From: a virus
Length of the DNA stretch: 23,600 bases
Direction: 5' to 3' (one strand)
IMG/VR virus record: IMGVR_UViG_3300007511_000710
Span: 1-23,600 of that record
The position numbers and the translations under genes are program-made. Below the pieces are notes generated by a model that did no database searches, had not been told where the DNA came from, and was given only the letters and a program-made list of their open reading frames with translations. Shown one piece after another: positions 1-7,149 of the stretch; position 1 is the first letter of the stretch, and every line of letters starts with the position of its first letter.

Positions 1-102
1 CAATATCAATGCCAATAAAAACAAAAAGGCAAGCCCTACTACAATATTAAAAAGTAAATATGTCAAGGCAACATTAGATACATATTTTGGATTATTGGCC
101 AT
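1..102 (-). CDS. Single-helix membrane protein, N-terminal fragment; possible MotB/TolR/ExbD/ZorB-type partner
   Basis: An open frame starts with ATG at 102-100 on the minus strand and runs off the left edge after 34 codons, so only the N-terminus is visible. It begins MANNPKYVSNVALTY and continues as an almost uninterrupted hydrophobic helix (about residues 12-34) rich in L, F, V and I. The start lies one base after the TGA stop (106-104) of the upstream MotA/TolQ-like gene, so the two are probably translationally coupled. A short N-terminus followed by a single membrane helix is the layout of the small subunit (MotB, TolR, ExbD, ZorB) that pairs with MotA/TolQ/ExbB-type channels, and the gene order is the usual one. 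The pairing is inferred from position and topology only. The aspartate normally found in the helix of those subunits is not visible in the 34 residues shown. A periplasmic peptidoglycan-binding or OmpA-like domain would lie outside the window. Confidence 0.6.
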   Translation of the reverse strand, partial: MANNPKYVSNVALTYLLFNIVVGLAFLFLLALIL

Positions 103-103
103 A

Positions 104-610
104 TCATTTTTCTATTAGTCTTACAATAGTAACCAATTGTATCTTAATAGCCAAAGAACTTATTAGACCAACAAGAGTTGTATACAAGGCAGTAGACATA
201 CCCAAAGACATATTAATCAAAGCCTTTTGTACTGATACTATATTAGTAACATCTAATTCATTAAATGCAGTTCCTAGCATTAAAATAAATCCTGTTACCG
301 TACCAATAAGACCTAGTACAAGACAAGATTCAGCGATAAACCATCCATCTTCTAGATCATAAACAGCTTCTTTGGGTGTAATATTTTTTTCTTTAAATGA
401 ATATACCTTTTTTCCTAACCATAAGGAAACTAGAATTAATATTCCGAGAATAATAAATCCTATCCGAGTAATATCTTCTCGGTACAGGTGATGGAAGAAA
501 TTAAAATGGTATGCTACTGTGCCTAAAGCAATTTGAGTACAGAATAAAAACCACCATCTTATTAAGATACTAGAAACATTTCCTACAATATTAGTAATTT
601 TATCTATCAT
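104..610 (-). CDS. MotA/TolQ/ExbB-like membrane channel protein
   Basis: This 168-residue membrane protein has about four hydrophobic helices (roughly residues 13-36, 47-66, 92-114 and 138-158). The last two carry the family signature: a glycine-rich GLIGTVTGFILML stretch at about 100-112 and GMSTALYTTLVGL at about 137-149. This matches the conserved third and fourth helices of MotA, TolQ and ExbB. Those proteins form pentameric inner-membrane rings around a MotB/TolR/ExbD dimer and use ion flow to do mechanical work on the cell wall or outer membrane. The first ATG is the only usable start, because an in-frame stop lies at 640-638. I see no clear Shine-Dalgarno sequence. It is transcribed away from the baseplate genes and is followed after one base by a single-helix protein. 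The family call is fairly secure; the role in a phage (envelope remodelling, lysis timing, superinfection exclusion, or defence-like activity as in Zorya ZorA) is unknown. Confidence 0.78.
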   Translation of the reverse strand: MIDKITNIVGNVSSILIRWWFLFCTQIALGTVAYHFNFFHHLYREDITRIGFIILGILILVSLWLGKKVYSFKEKNITPKEAVYDLEDGWFIAESCLVLGLIGTVTGFILMLGTAFNELDVTNIVSVQKALINMSLGMSTALYTTLVGLISSLAIKIQLVTIVRLIEK

Positions 611-659
611 ATCTATATTTAGTTTAAAATCACGGGGTTAGAGTTCGTCTGCTTTTGGC

Positions 660-667
660 GATAAATA
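660..667 (+). promoter_or_regulatory. T4-type late promoter octamer GATAAATA (upstream of gp5)
   Basis: GATAAATA fits the NATAAATA late promoter consensus of marine T4-like phages (TATAAATA in T4), which is read by the gp55-type late sigma factor. It lies 35 bases before the gp5 start. The 11 bases GATAAATATTC at 660-670 recur exactly at 10620-10630 before gp8. Confidence 0.65.
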
Positions 668-677
668 TTCCCATAGA

Positions 678-685
678 TATAAATA
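678..685 (+). promoter_or_regulatory. T4-type late promoter octamer TATAAATA (upstream of gp5, second copy)
   Basis: This is an exact match to the T4 late promoter consensus. It begins 18 bases after the start of the first octamer and ends 16 bases before the gp5 ATG, with the ribosome-binding site GGGGAA between them. If both are active, gp5 has two tandem late promoters. Confidence 0.65.
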
Positions 686-701
686 TTTTGGGGAATAATT
701 A

Positions 702-3700
702 ATGAGTTTTTTTGGCCATGAGGGTACAGTGTATGCGGCGGGTGTTGTGGAGGATCGTCACGACCCAGAAAAGTTAGGACGAGTTAGGGTTCGTTGGCTT
801 GGCATACATACCGAAGATAAACAAAACATTCTAACAAAGGATCTTCCTTGGTCTCAGGTAGTACAACCAGCGACCGGACATAACCATGCTGGAATCGGCC
901 ACAACTCTAATATTCTAGAAGGAACTTGGGTCTTTGGTATAGCGAAGGATCCAGACCTATTACAAGATTGGATGGTATTAGGTGTTTTGCCTGGTCTGAA
1001 TACTCGTACCGCATATCGTGGTGGTAAAGGTCGATCTTGGAACAAAGCAAGAGGCGATTTAAAAAAGATACAGGAAAGTTATGACCCAGCAACACCTGAT
1101 TCTGAAAAAACTTATATAGATTATGAAAAGGGATTTTATGATCCCACCACCGATTTGCGAAATGTTCCTTGGCCACCATCTACAGCAAGTTACGGAAACC
1201 CAGTAGCAGATCATACGTTCACACCAAAAGAGAAACATCCAGACCTCTCTTTGGAAGATACCGATAAAAAACAAACAAGAGTACCTAACTACTCAGATGC
1301 TGTTGGTGGCGACCATCCGTCCTTATTGGATTTAGATGGTGAAGAGGCGGCACAATGGGAGTATGAAACTACAAAGGCTCCAGAGTTTACAAGAGCAACA
1401 CATTCAGATGTACTTCATGCATTATATAAAACTACTCGTAGATTAACAGCAGATAAAAGATTTCTTCCAGAATGGACACATTTTGGAACATTCAGATGGC
1501 CCGATGCAAACACTTATACTAAACCTGGCTCAGATGAAGAACCGGAAGGACAAGAACCACAACGAGAATGGCTTGGAGATTTTGGTGATCGCAAAAAGGG
1601 CCGCGAAGGAGTTATTCTTTCAACAGGATATTTAGAACCAGATTTTTGGTCAGAGGACCGAGAATATGGAAAAACAGGAGGAACATATGGTCCATCTTTT
1701 CCTGTTACGAGAGATACACCCACATATATTCCGACAGAAGATGCTGATGTTCTCGGTATATCTCCAAATGATACACGAGCTTCATGGGGTCAAAAATCAA
1801 AAGAAGAAACTGGTTATTGGTCATTGGACGGAGAAGATTATCGCGTACCTAATCCTAGAGTACGTTGGGTTCGCAAGGAACATCTAACACCAACAGAAGA
1901 ACAAACAGTTAAGGAACTATTTGATGCCGGACATTATGGAACAGGTATCTATAATGTTAGTGACCCAGAAGCTGATGATAGTCGAAAAGATATCCGCTGG
2001 GAAGACGTTAGCAATGATGATTTGGTTGTTGTACCTACACCAGATACTAATACACTTGCTATGGGTGGTATTCCTATTGAATCTTGTGACGGAAAAACCG
2101 TAACTACAAAATCTAGTTTATGGGCTGATAAAACAACTTATTTTTCTGATCCGGGTTTATCTAGAGGTGAACCAGCAAAACCTTTAATTCAAAAAGGTGA
2201 TATTGTGCAGATAACGGGTGTCCGTGGAATGCAGGAAATCAATGGTCGTGTTTTCCGTCTAATAGGGTGTGAGGATAAAGACGGAAGTTTTACCATGAAA
2301 CTTGGCACAAAGGATGGAAAGGTTTGGTCTGGGCCAGGAGACAAAGCAGTAGATAACGAAAACTGGTCAGAGTATCTTGGTGGTGGTGTAGTCATTCCAC
2401 ATAATCCACATTGGATGTTGTGCTGGAAGGCCGATATGCGGGAACGTCAAATCAATATCGGGTCACCTGATCCAGAAACAGGCGTCAATGCAATGCACTG
2501 GAATCAACCCACGGGTGACTTCAATGCTCGTTATCCATATAACAATGTTTATGAATCTGAATCAGGTCACATCATGGAGTATGACGATACACCTGGAGCA
2601 GAACGTATCCATCAGTTCCATCGTTCCGGTACACACTACGAGATTGACCACAACGGCACACGGACAAACTATGTAAAGGGTGACAACTACGACATTCGGT
2701 TGCACGATGATTATGTTTATGTCAAGGGTAAGGTCGTACACACGTTTGACGATGAGGTAATGATACGATACAACGACCGGGCCGAGATATCTGCAGCATG
2801 GAAACTTCAATTATGGTCTGGTGGTGACTTAGATATACATTCAAAACGTAATATCAACTTCAAGGCTGATGGTGATATCAATATGCAGGCAGATGGTCAC
2901 ATCAACCTACATGGTACTGGTGTTACTGCTGAGCAAACTGATGAGTATCGTGCCGGTTCTAGAAATATGAAAGAGCGATCTAAGATTCGTATGAAGGCAG
3001 GACATATCGAGCTTGAAGCTATCGGTGATGAAACCAAACCAAAGCAATACGGCATATTTGCTCAGTCAAACCAGGCACCAATGGGTTTAAAGACACTGGC
3101 AGAAGGAGATGCTGGTGATATACACATTGCTGCTGGAGAAGATTTGGAACTTTTTGCTTGGAAGAATCAATATCGACAAGCTTGTCAAGCAAATATTTAT
3201 GATTATGTATATGGAGATTATAGGCTGGGAGTTCAGAATGGAGACATTCATGTTTATGCAACTACAGGAAAAGAAATTCATAAAATAACCCAAACTGTCG
3301 ATATTACTTCCTGTCAAGGAGACATTAAGTTAAATGCTCCATATGATATTGAGGCAATTCCTCCGGCTACTCAATATGGTAATATCTATCTGAATACTGG
3401 TCGGAAAATAGAGGCACAATCAGAAAGAGAAATATCTCTTTATAGTGAGTCATATTTAAATTTAATTTCTTGGGGAGAAGGAATGCTTCAAACTTTGGGC
3501 GGTCCTTTGGGTATTAAAGCAAAATCTGGTTGTTATGATGATGGTAAAGAAGAAGGTCAGGGCATGATTGATATGCAGGCCGATGTAGCTGTTAATATAG
3601 CTCCAACGCCAAACTTTGGCCAGGCCTCGGTTATAGAAGCGGAGATTCCCACTCCCATAGACACTGAAGCTAGTCAGAAAAGTGAAACTACTTGGATTCC

Positions 3701-4394
3701 AGAAACAATGGAATTACTTTCAATTGATTTGCCAAATCCAAGGCCAGCTGCTGGTACAAGTGTCACTCAATTAGCTTTAAATGCTAATAACCTAGAAGCT
3801 GGTATTGGAGGTGAGAATATTCGTAACCTTCACGACACAATTGAAAACTTGCAAGAGGGACTAAGTGCATATGTAACAAAAATGTATCCTTCAACATCCG
3901 ATAAAAAAGTTTACATTGAAGATCAAAGTGAAATGATTATAACTGGAGTTTCAACACATGATTTAGAATCGCCGTGGAATGGATATGAAGCAAAAAATAA
4001 AACGGTAAGGCCTTTGGGAGTAGAAAATGCCAAAAGATTTACAGCAGTTCCTGCTCTTTGTGATACTAGCGAACAAGCGGCAGTAATTGAACCTTGCAGA
4101 GTGATACCACCTATGCCTTGTGAAGTACAGTTTAATTTTTGGTTATCTATATACTCCGCGGAAACTTTTGCAGGAGATGGAGTAACCCCTATATTCTTAA
4201 CCGTCGCTCAGTCAGAAGCTACTCATATTGGTGTTATTATAAATTCCGGCGAGGGTATTTATGATTGTTTAGTACTTGATGCTGACTACACACTTACCGA
4301 TGATCCTCTTATTCCTGGAATAGCAACATTCGATTTCTCAGCGGGATGGGGAGCGCCAGCATCAGGGTCAGTAGTTTATGCATTTTATAATTAA
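702..4394 (+). CDS. 5: gp5-like baseplate hub / central spike protein (no lysozyme domain)
   Basis: This 1230-residue protein is probably the central hub and spike that pierces the outer membrane. Residues 1 to about 110 form the gp5/VgrG-type OB-fold (EKLGRVRVRWLG near the start, WMVLGVLPG near 90-98). Residues about 587-700 carry the VgrG-like core (ERIHQFHRSGTHYEIDHNG, about 632-650). From about 705 to 965 there are short beta-strand repeats of the DGDINMQADGHINLHG type, expected for a trimeric beta-helix spike. T4 gp5 is 575 residues and contains a T4-lysozyme domain; I see none here. The space between OB-fold and spike (about 115-580) is instead a long polar, W/P/D-rich region with an E1-FCCH-like module (GDIVQITGVRGMQEINGR, about 499-516). 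The C-terminus (about 1155-1230) resembles the DYTL...APASG tail-fibre module. The start has a good GGGGAA site and two late promoters upstream. Lack of the lysozyme domain is, to my knowledge, shared by marine T4-like phages. Confidence 0.85.
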   Translation: MSFFGHEGTVYAAGVVEDRHDPEKLGRVRVRWLGIHTEDKQNILTKDLPWSQVVQPATGHNHAGIGHNSNILEGTWVFGIAKDPDLLQDWMVLGVLPGLNTRTAYRGGKGRSWNKARGDLKKIQESYDPATPDSEKTYIDYEKGFYDPTTDLRNVPWPPSTASYGNPVADHTFTPKEKHPDLSLEDTDKKQTRVPNYSDAVGGDHPSLLDLDGEEAAQWEYETTKAPEFTRATHSDVLHALYKTTRRLTADKRFLPEWTHFGTFRWPDANTYTKPGSDEEPEGQEPQREWLGDFGDRKKGREGVILSTGYLEPDFWSEDREYGKTGGTYGPSFPVTRDTPTYIPTEDADVLGISPNDTRASWGQKSKEETGYWSLDGEDYRVPNPRVRWVRKEHLTPTEEQTVKELFDAGHYGTGIYNVSDPEADDSRKDIRWEDVSNDDLVVVPTPDTNTLAMGGIPIESCDGKTVTTKSSLWADKTTYFSDPGLSRGEPAKPLIQKGDIVQITGVRGMQEINGRVFRLIGCEDKDGSFTMKLGTKDGKVWSGPGDKAVDNENWSEYLGGGVVIPHNPHWMLCWKADMRERQINIGSPDPETGVNAMHWNQPTGDFNARYPYNNVYESESGHIMEYDDTPGAERIHQFHRSGTHYEIDHNGTRTNYVKGDNYDIRLHDDYVYVKGKVVHTFDDEVMIRYNDRAEISAAWKLQLWSGGDLDIHSKRNINFKADGDINMQADGHINLHGTGVTAEQTDEYRAGSRNMKERSKIRMKAGHIELEAIGDETKPKQYGIFAQSNQAPMGLKTLAEGDAGDIHIAAGEDLELFAWKNQYRQACQANIYDYVYGDYRLGVQNGDIHVYATTGKEIHKITQTVDITSCQGDIKLNAPYDIEAIPPATQYGNIYLNTGRKIEAQSEREISLYSESYLNLISWGEGMLQTLGGPLGIKAKSGCYDDGKEEGQGMIDMQADVAVNIAPTPNFGQASVIEAEIPTPIDTEASQKSETTWIPETMELLSIDLPNPRPAAGTSVTQLALNANNLEAGIGGENIRNLHDTIENLQEGLSAYVTKMYPSTSDKKVYIEDQSEMIITGVSTHDLESPWNGYEAKNKTVRPLGVENAKRFTAVPALCDTSEQAAVIEPCRVIPPMPCEVQFNFWLSIYSAETFAGDGVTPIFLTVAQSEATHIGVIINSGEGIYDCLVLDADYTLTDDPLIPGIATFDFSAGWGAPASGSVVYAFYN

Positions 4395-4408
4395 AATAGG
4401 AGAAAAAA

Positions 4409-4642
4409 ATGTTAAAAAATTTAATTGAAAAAGTGAGAGAAAAAGAATTAAGTTTGGGTGCCCTTATGGTACTCATCGGTGTACTAGTCTGGATTATTCC
4501 AGTAAAACTAGTTTTAACATTATTCGTCATTTATGGTTTAGTATTAATCTTCTGGAAGAAAGAAGATAAAGTAAGAGATGTTCACCATCATCACCATCAC
4601 AATGGCAATAGCAAGAAGAAGGTGAAACGCAAGAATGGCTAA
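4409..4642 (+). CDS. Small two-helix membrane protein with native hexahistidine run
   Basis: This 77-residue protein starts at an ATG with a strong AGGAG site (4398-4402), 14 bases after the gp5 stop. Residues 15-31 and 32-49 form two short hydrophobic segments broken by IIPVK, so it is probably a membrane hairpin. The tail from about 50 on is highly charged: KKEDKVRD, six consecutive histidines (59-64), then NGNSKKKVKRKNG. Small size, a hairpin and a strongly basic C-terminus are features of small phage holins, but they also fit other small membrane proteins, and no signature settles it. It lies between gp5 and gp25 and overlaps the next small gene by 8 bases, so it is probably made late with the baseplate. 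I do not recognise the family. Confidence 0.7.
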   Translation: MLKNLIEKVREKELSLGALMVLIGVLVWIIPVKLVLTLFVIYGLVLIFWKKEDKVRDVHHHHHHNGNSKKKVKRKNG

Positions 4643-4775
4643 ACAAATAAAAACTCTAGCTATGAAACTAGAGCCAGTAAAAAAGAGAACATCTATTGGT
4701 AACTCTGTACGTTCTAGGCCCAAAAATAAAAATAAGAAACGGGACTATAAAAAGTACAGAGGTCAGGGCAAATAG
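4635..4775 (+). CDS. Small, highly basic conserved-looking protein (46 residues)
   Basis: An ATG at 4635 opens a 46-codon frame ending with TAG at 4773-4775. It overlaps the end of the previous gene by 8 bases and is preceded by AAGGTG (4619-4624). The product starts MAKQIKTLAMKLEPVKKRT and ends RPKNKNKKRDYKKYRGQGK. It is dominated by K and R with almost no acidic residues, so it should bind nucleic acid or an acidic protein surface. Similar K/R-rich proteins ending in a YRGQG-type tail occur, as far as I recall, beside baseplate genes in marine T4-like phages, which supports it being a real gene. Its role is unknown; a tail or baseplate assembly factor or minor virion protein is possible. 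Its last base begins the GATAAATA motif before gp25. Confidence 0.72.
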   Translation: MAKQIKTLAMKLEPVKKRTSIGNSVRSRPKNKNKKRDYKKYRGQGK

Positions 4776-4782
4776 ATAAATA
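4775..4782 (+). promoter_or_regulatory. T4-type late promoter octamer GATAAATA (upstream of gp25)
   Basis: GATAAATA overlaps the stop codon of the small basic gene and ends 7 bases before the gp25 ATG at 4790. At T4 late promoters transcription begins about six bases after the octamer, which would put the start almost at the gp25 ATG and leave no room for a ribosome-binding site. It is either a promoter giving a leaderless mRNA or a chance match. Confidence 0.5.
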
Positions 4783-4789
4783 TTAGTAC

Positions 4790-5248
4790 ATGACTACACA
4801 ATACAATACAGGGTTTTCTGATGCTCAAGCTGTTAATGATAGCGAGCGCAGTAATTTTATTTACAAGGACTTAAATCTTTTCTTTACGCCTAATCCGGTA
4901 ACTAAAGATATTTCCAAAGTTACAGATATTCAAGCGATTAAAAGATCCGTTCGTAATCTTGTTTTATTGAATCCGGGTGAGAAACCATTTCACCCTGAGA
5001 TTGGTACTGGTATTCGTGATGCGTTATTTGAGAATTTTACTCCTCCGGTTCGTGAGGCTTTAAGAAGCAAAATAGAAAATATTATTAAACTTTATGAACC
5101 TAGGGTAACTGTAATAAGTGTATCATTTAATGATATATCCAATGCACGTTTGGATAATAACCGATTGGATTGTACAATTCAATTTATTATTAACAATGTT
5201 CCTCAAAATGTTGAGGAAGTTGAAGTAATGCTACAGAGAATACGATAA
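4790..5248 (+). CDS. 25: gp25-like baseplate wedge protein
   Basis: This 152-residue protein belongs to the GPW/gp25 family, the small wedge subunit found in contractile tails and type VI secretion systems (TssE). The family region spans about residues 40-140: VTDIQAIKRSVRNLVLLNPGEKPF, then the conserved HPEIGTGIRDALFENF, and later LYEPRVTVISV, which contains the EPR motif. In T4, gp25 joins gp6 and gp53 at the inner baseplate, where the sheath starts. The stop overlaps the gp6 start as TAATG (5246-5250), so the two are probably translated together. No clear Shine-Dalgarno precedes the ATG; a GATAAATA late promoter motif ends 7 bases before it. In T4 gene 25 lies elsewhere, away from genes 5-8; here it sits between gp5 and gp6. 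Confidence 0.93.
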   Translation: MTTQYNTGFSDAQAVNDSERSNFIYKDLNLFFTPNPVTKDISKVTDIQAIKRSVRNLVLLNPGEKPFHPEIGTGIRDALFENFTPPVREALRSKIENIIKLYEPRVTVISVSFNDISNARLDNNRLDCTIQFIINNVPQNVEEVEVMLQRIR

Positions 5249-7149
5249 TGGCAGCAGGAATAAACACTAAAGGCAAGATGCAGATCACGGAACTTGATTT
5301 CGATGGCATCAAGAATAATTTAAAAACATATTTGAAAGGTCAGTCAGATTTTACTGATTATGACTTTGAAGGTTCAGGTATGAATATTTTGTTAGACACT
5401 CTTGCCTACAATACTCACTATAATGCATTTTTAGCTAATATGTTGGCTAACGAAATGTTCCTAGATACAGCACAGAAAAGAAACTCAGTTGCTTCTCATG
5501 CTAAATCTTTAGGCTATACACCAACATCAGTAAAAGCGCCTGTAGCATATGTAAAGGCTCAGGTGAATAATGCTACTTCTTCAAGTATCACAATGCCAGA
5601 AGGATATTCTTTTACTACAACAATTAATAGTGTATCTTATCAATTTGTAAATACTGAAAGTAGAACAATTCAACCAGATGCTGGGCTTTATGTATTTGGG
5701 CCCACGGCGGGTATTCCTGTTTATGAAGGTACTTGGGTTACAACTAGATTTACTGTTGATTTGAATGATGCTGATCAAAGGTTTATTATACCGAATGATA
5801 ATGTAGATATGTCTACATTGAAAGTGCAAGTTCAAAATAGTGTAGGAGATACTACCACCGAAACATATACTAAAGCAGATTCACTTGTGGATGTTACAAG
5901 TACTACTAAAGCTTATTTCTGTCAAGAGACAGTTAATAACGAATGGGAAGTTTATTTTGGAGATGATGTTGTTGGTAAGGCTTTAGTTGATGGTAATATT
6001 GTTATTTTGAAATATGTCGTCACTAATGGTCTTGCTGCTAATGGTGCAACAACATTTACTGCCGGTGGTTCAATATCTGGTTTTGGTGATATTACAACTA
6101 CAACAATGACCTCGGCTGCTGGTGGTGCTGTTGCTGAAAATCTTGATTCCATAAAATACAATGCCCCATTCAGTTATGCGGCACAGAATAGAACAGTTAC
6201 GGCTAAAGATTATGCAGCGATTGTTCCTAAAATATATCCAAATGTAGAATCTATTTCTGTGTGGGGTGGTGAATATGAAGATCCTGCAGTTTATGGTAAA
6301 GTATATATTAGTATTAGGCCCAAAGCTGGTAACACATTAACCGAATCTACTAAAAATTCTATTGTAGCATCATTAGAAGAATATAATGTAGCTTCTGTCA
6401 CACCTGTTATTTTGAATCCAGAAACTATTAAGATTATTCCTAAAATAAATTTTAAGTTTAATAATACAACAACAACTAAGAGTAAAGAAGATTTAGCTGC
6501 TCTTATCACAACTGATATTACAACATGGTCTGACGATAATCTAGAGAAACATGAAGCTATCTTTAGATATTCACCATTCACTACTATGATTGATAATGTT
6601 GATCCTTCTATATTATCTAATATCACTACAATCAAAACGAGTAAAACATTCTTGCCTTCATTAAGTACACAAATGAAGTATGAGATATCATTCAATAATG
6701 CTATATATCATCCCCATGACGGCCATCAATCAAAAACTACGGCTACTTCAGATTCTTCAGGAGTAGTGGGATCAACTGGTTTTAAATATACGGGTGATAC
6801 TAATGTTTATTATTATGAAGATGATGGATACGGTAAAATCAAATCTTATTATATATCCGGCACAAGCAAAGCCTATAAAACATCAGGGCCAGTCGGTACT
6901 GTCGATTATGATACAGGAAAAATAATTTTAGATGCTGAAGATATTGCGTCTGTTGAGAATTATGATGGAACAACACAAAAACAGATTCGTATCACAGTTC
7001 AACCTTCATCTAATGATATCGTGCCTGTAAGAAATCAAGTATTGGAAATAGATTTATATAATATGTCTGTTGTTGGTATATCTGATAGTATTGCTTCTGG
7101 TTCATCCGATGGTGGAAGTTTATATAGCACGACAACTTCTTATAACTAA
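5248..7149 (+). CDS. 6: gp6-like baseplate wedge protein (Baseplate_J family)
   Basis: This 633-residue protein (T4 gp6 is 660) forms the ring connecting the wedges of the baseplate. The N-terminus has the typical opening LDFDGIKNNLKTYLKGQ, then DYDFEGSGMNILLDTLAYNTHYNAF and a LANEMFLDTA helix within residues 15-80. These are hallmarks of gp6 in T4-like phages. The middle carries the Baseplate_J-type region (YFGDDVVGKALVDGNIV, about residues 236-252) followed by NRTVTAKDYAAIVPKIYP near 315-330. The C-terminal third is beta-rich and ends in a Ser/Gly/Thr tail. It overlaps gp25 by one base at its start and gp7 by one base at its end (TAATG at both), so it probably depends on translational coupling. 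A paired dimer of gp6 per wedge is known for T4. Confidence 0.93.
   Translation: MAAGINTKGKMQITELDFDGIKNNLKTYLKGQSDFTDYDFEGSGMNILLDTLAYNTHYNAFLANMLANEMFLDTAQKRNSVASHAKSLGYTPTSVKAPVAYVKAQVNNATSSSITMPEGYSFTTTINSVSYQFVNTESRTIQPDAGLYVFGPTAGIPVYEGTWVTTRFTVDLNDADQRFIIPNDNVDMSTLKVQVQNSVGDTTTETYTKADSLVDVTSTTKAYFCQETVNNEWEVYFGDDVVGKALVDGNIVILKYVVTNGLAANGATTFTAGGSISGFGDITTTTMTSAAGGAVAENLDSIKYNAPFSYAAQNRTVTAKDYAAIVPKIYPNVESISVWGGEYEDPAVYGKVYISIRPKAGNTLTESTKNSIVASLEEYNVASVTPVILNPETIKIIPKINFKFNNTTTTKSKEDLAALITTDITTWSDDNLEKHEAIFRYSPFTTMIDNVDPSILSNITTIKTSKTFLPSLSTQMKYEISFNNAIYHPHDGHQSKTTATSDSSGVVGSTGFKYTGDTNVYYYEDDGYGKIKSYYISGTSKAYKTSGPVGTVDYDTGKIILDAEDIASVENYDGTTQKQIRITVQPSSNDIVPVRNQVLEIDLYNMSVVGISDSIASGSSDGGSLYSTTTSYN

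Larger units (their letters stand above)
611..701. other. Divergent intergenic region
   Basis: This 91-base AT-rich gap separates the leftward membrane-protein pair from the rightward baseplate genes. It holds two rightward T4-type late promoter octamers, annotated separately, and a GGGGAA ribosome-binding site at 690-695 before the ATG at 702. No equally good late octamer is visible in the leftward direction. The closest is a degenerate ACTAAATA just upstream of the leftward ATG, too close to it to be convincing. The leftward genes may therefore use another class of promoter. Confidence 0.6.

Noticed and set aside
87-362. Rightward 91-codon open frame
   Set aside because: It lies antisense within the MotA/TolQ-like gene, whose product has clear family motifs; the rightward protein has no recognisable features.
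6291-6695. Leftward 134-codon hydrophobic open frame inside gp6
   Set aside because: Its valine/isoleucine richness comes from reading AT-rich Asn/Asp/Tyr codons backwards; gp6 is intact on the other strand.
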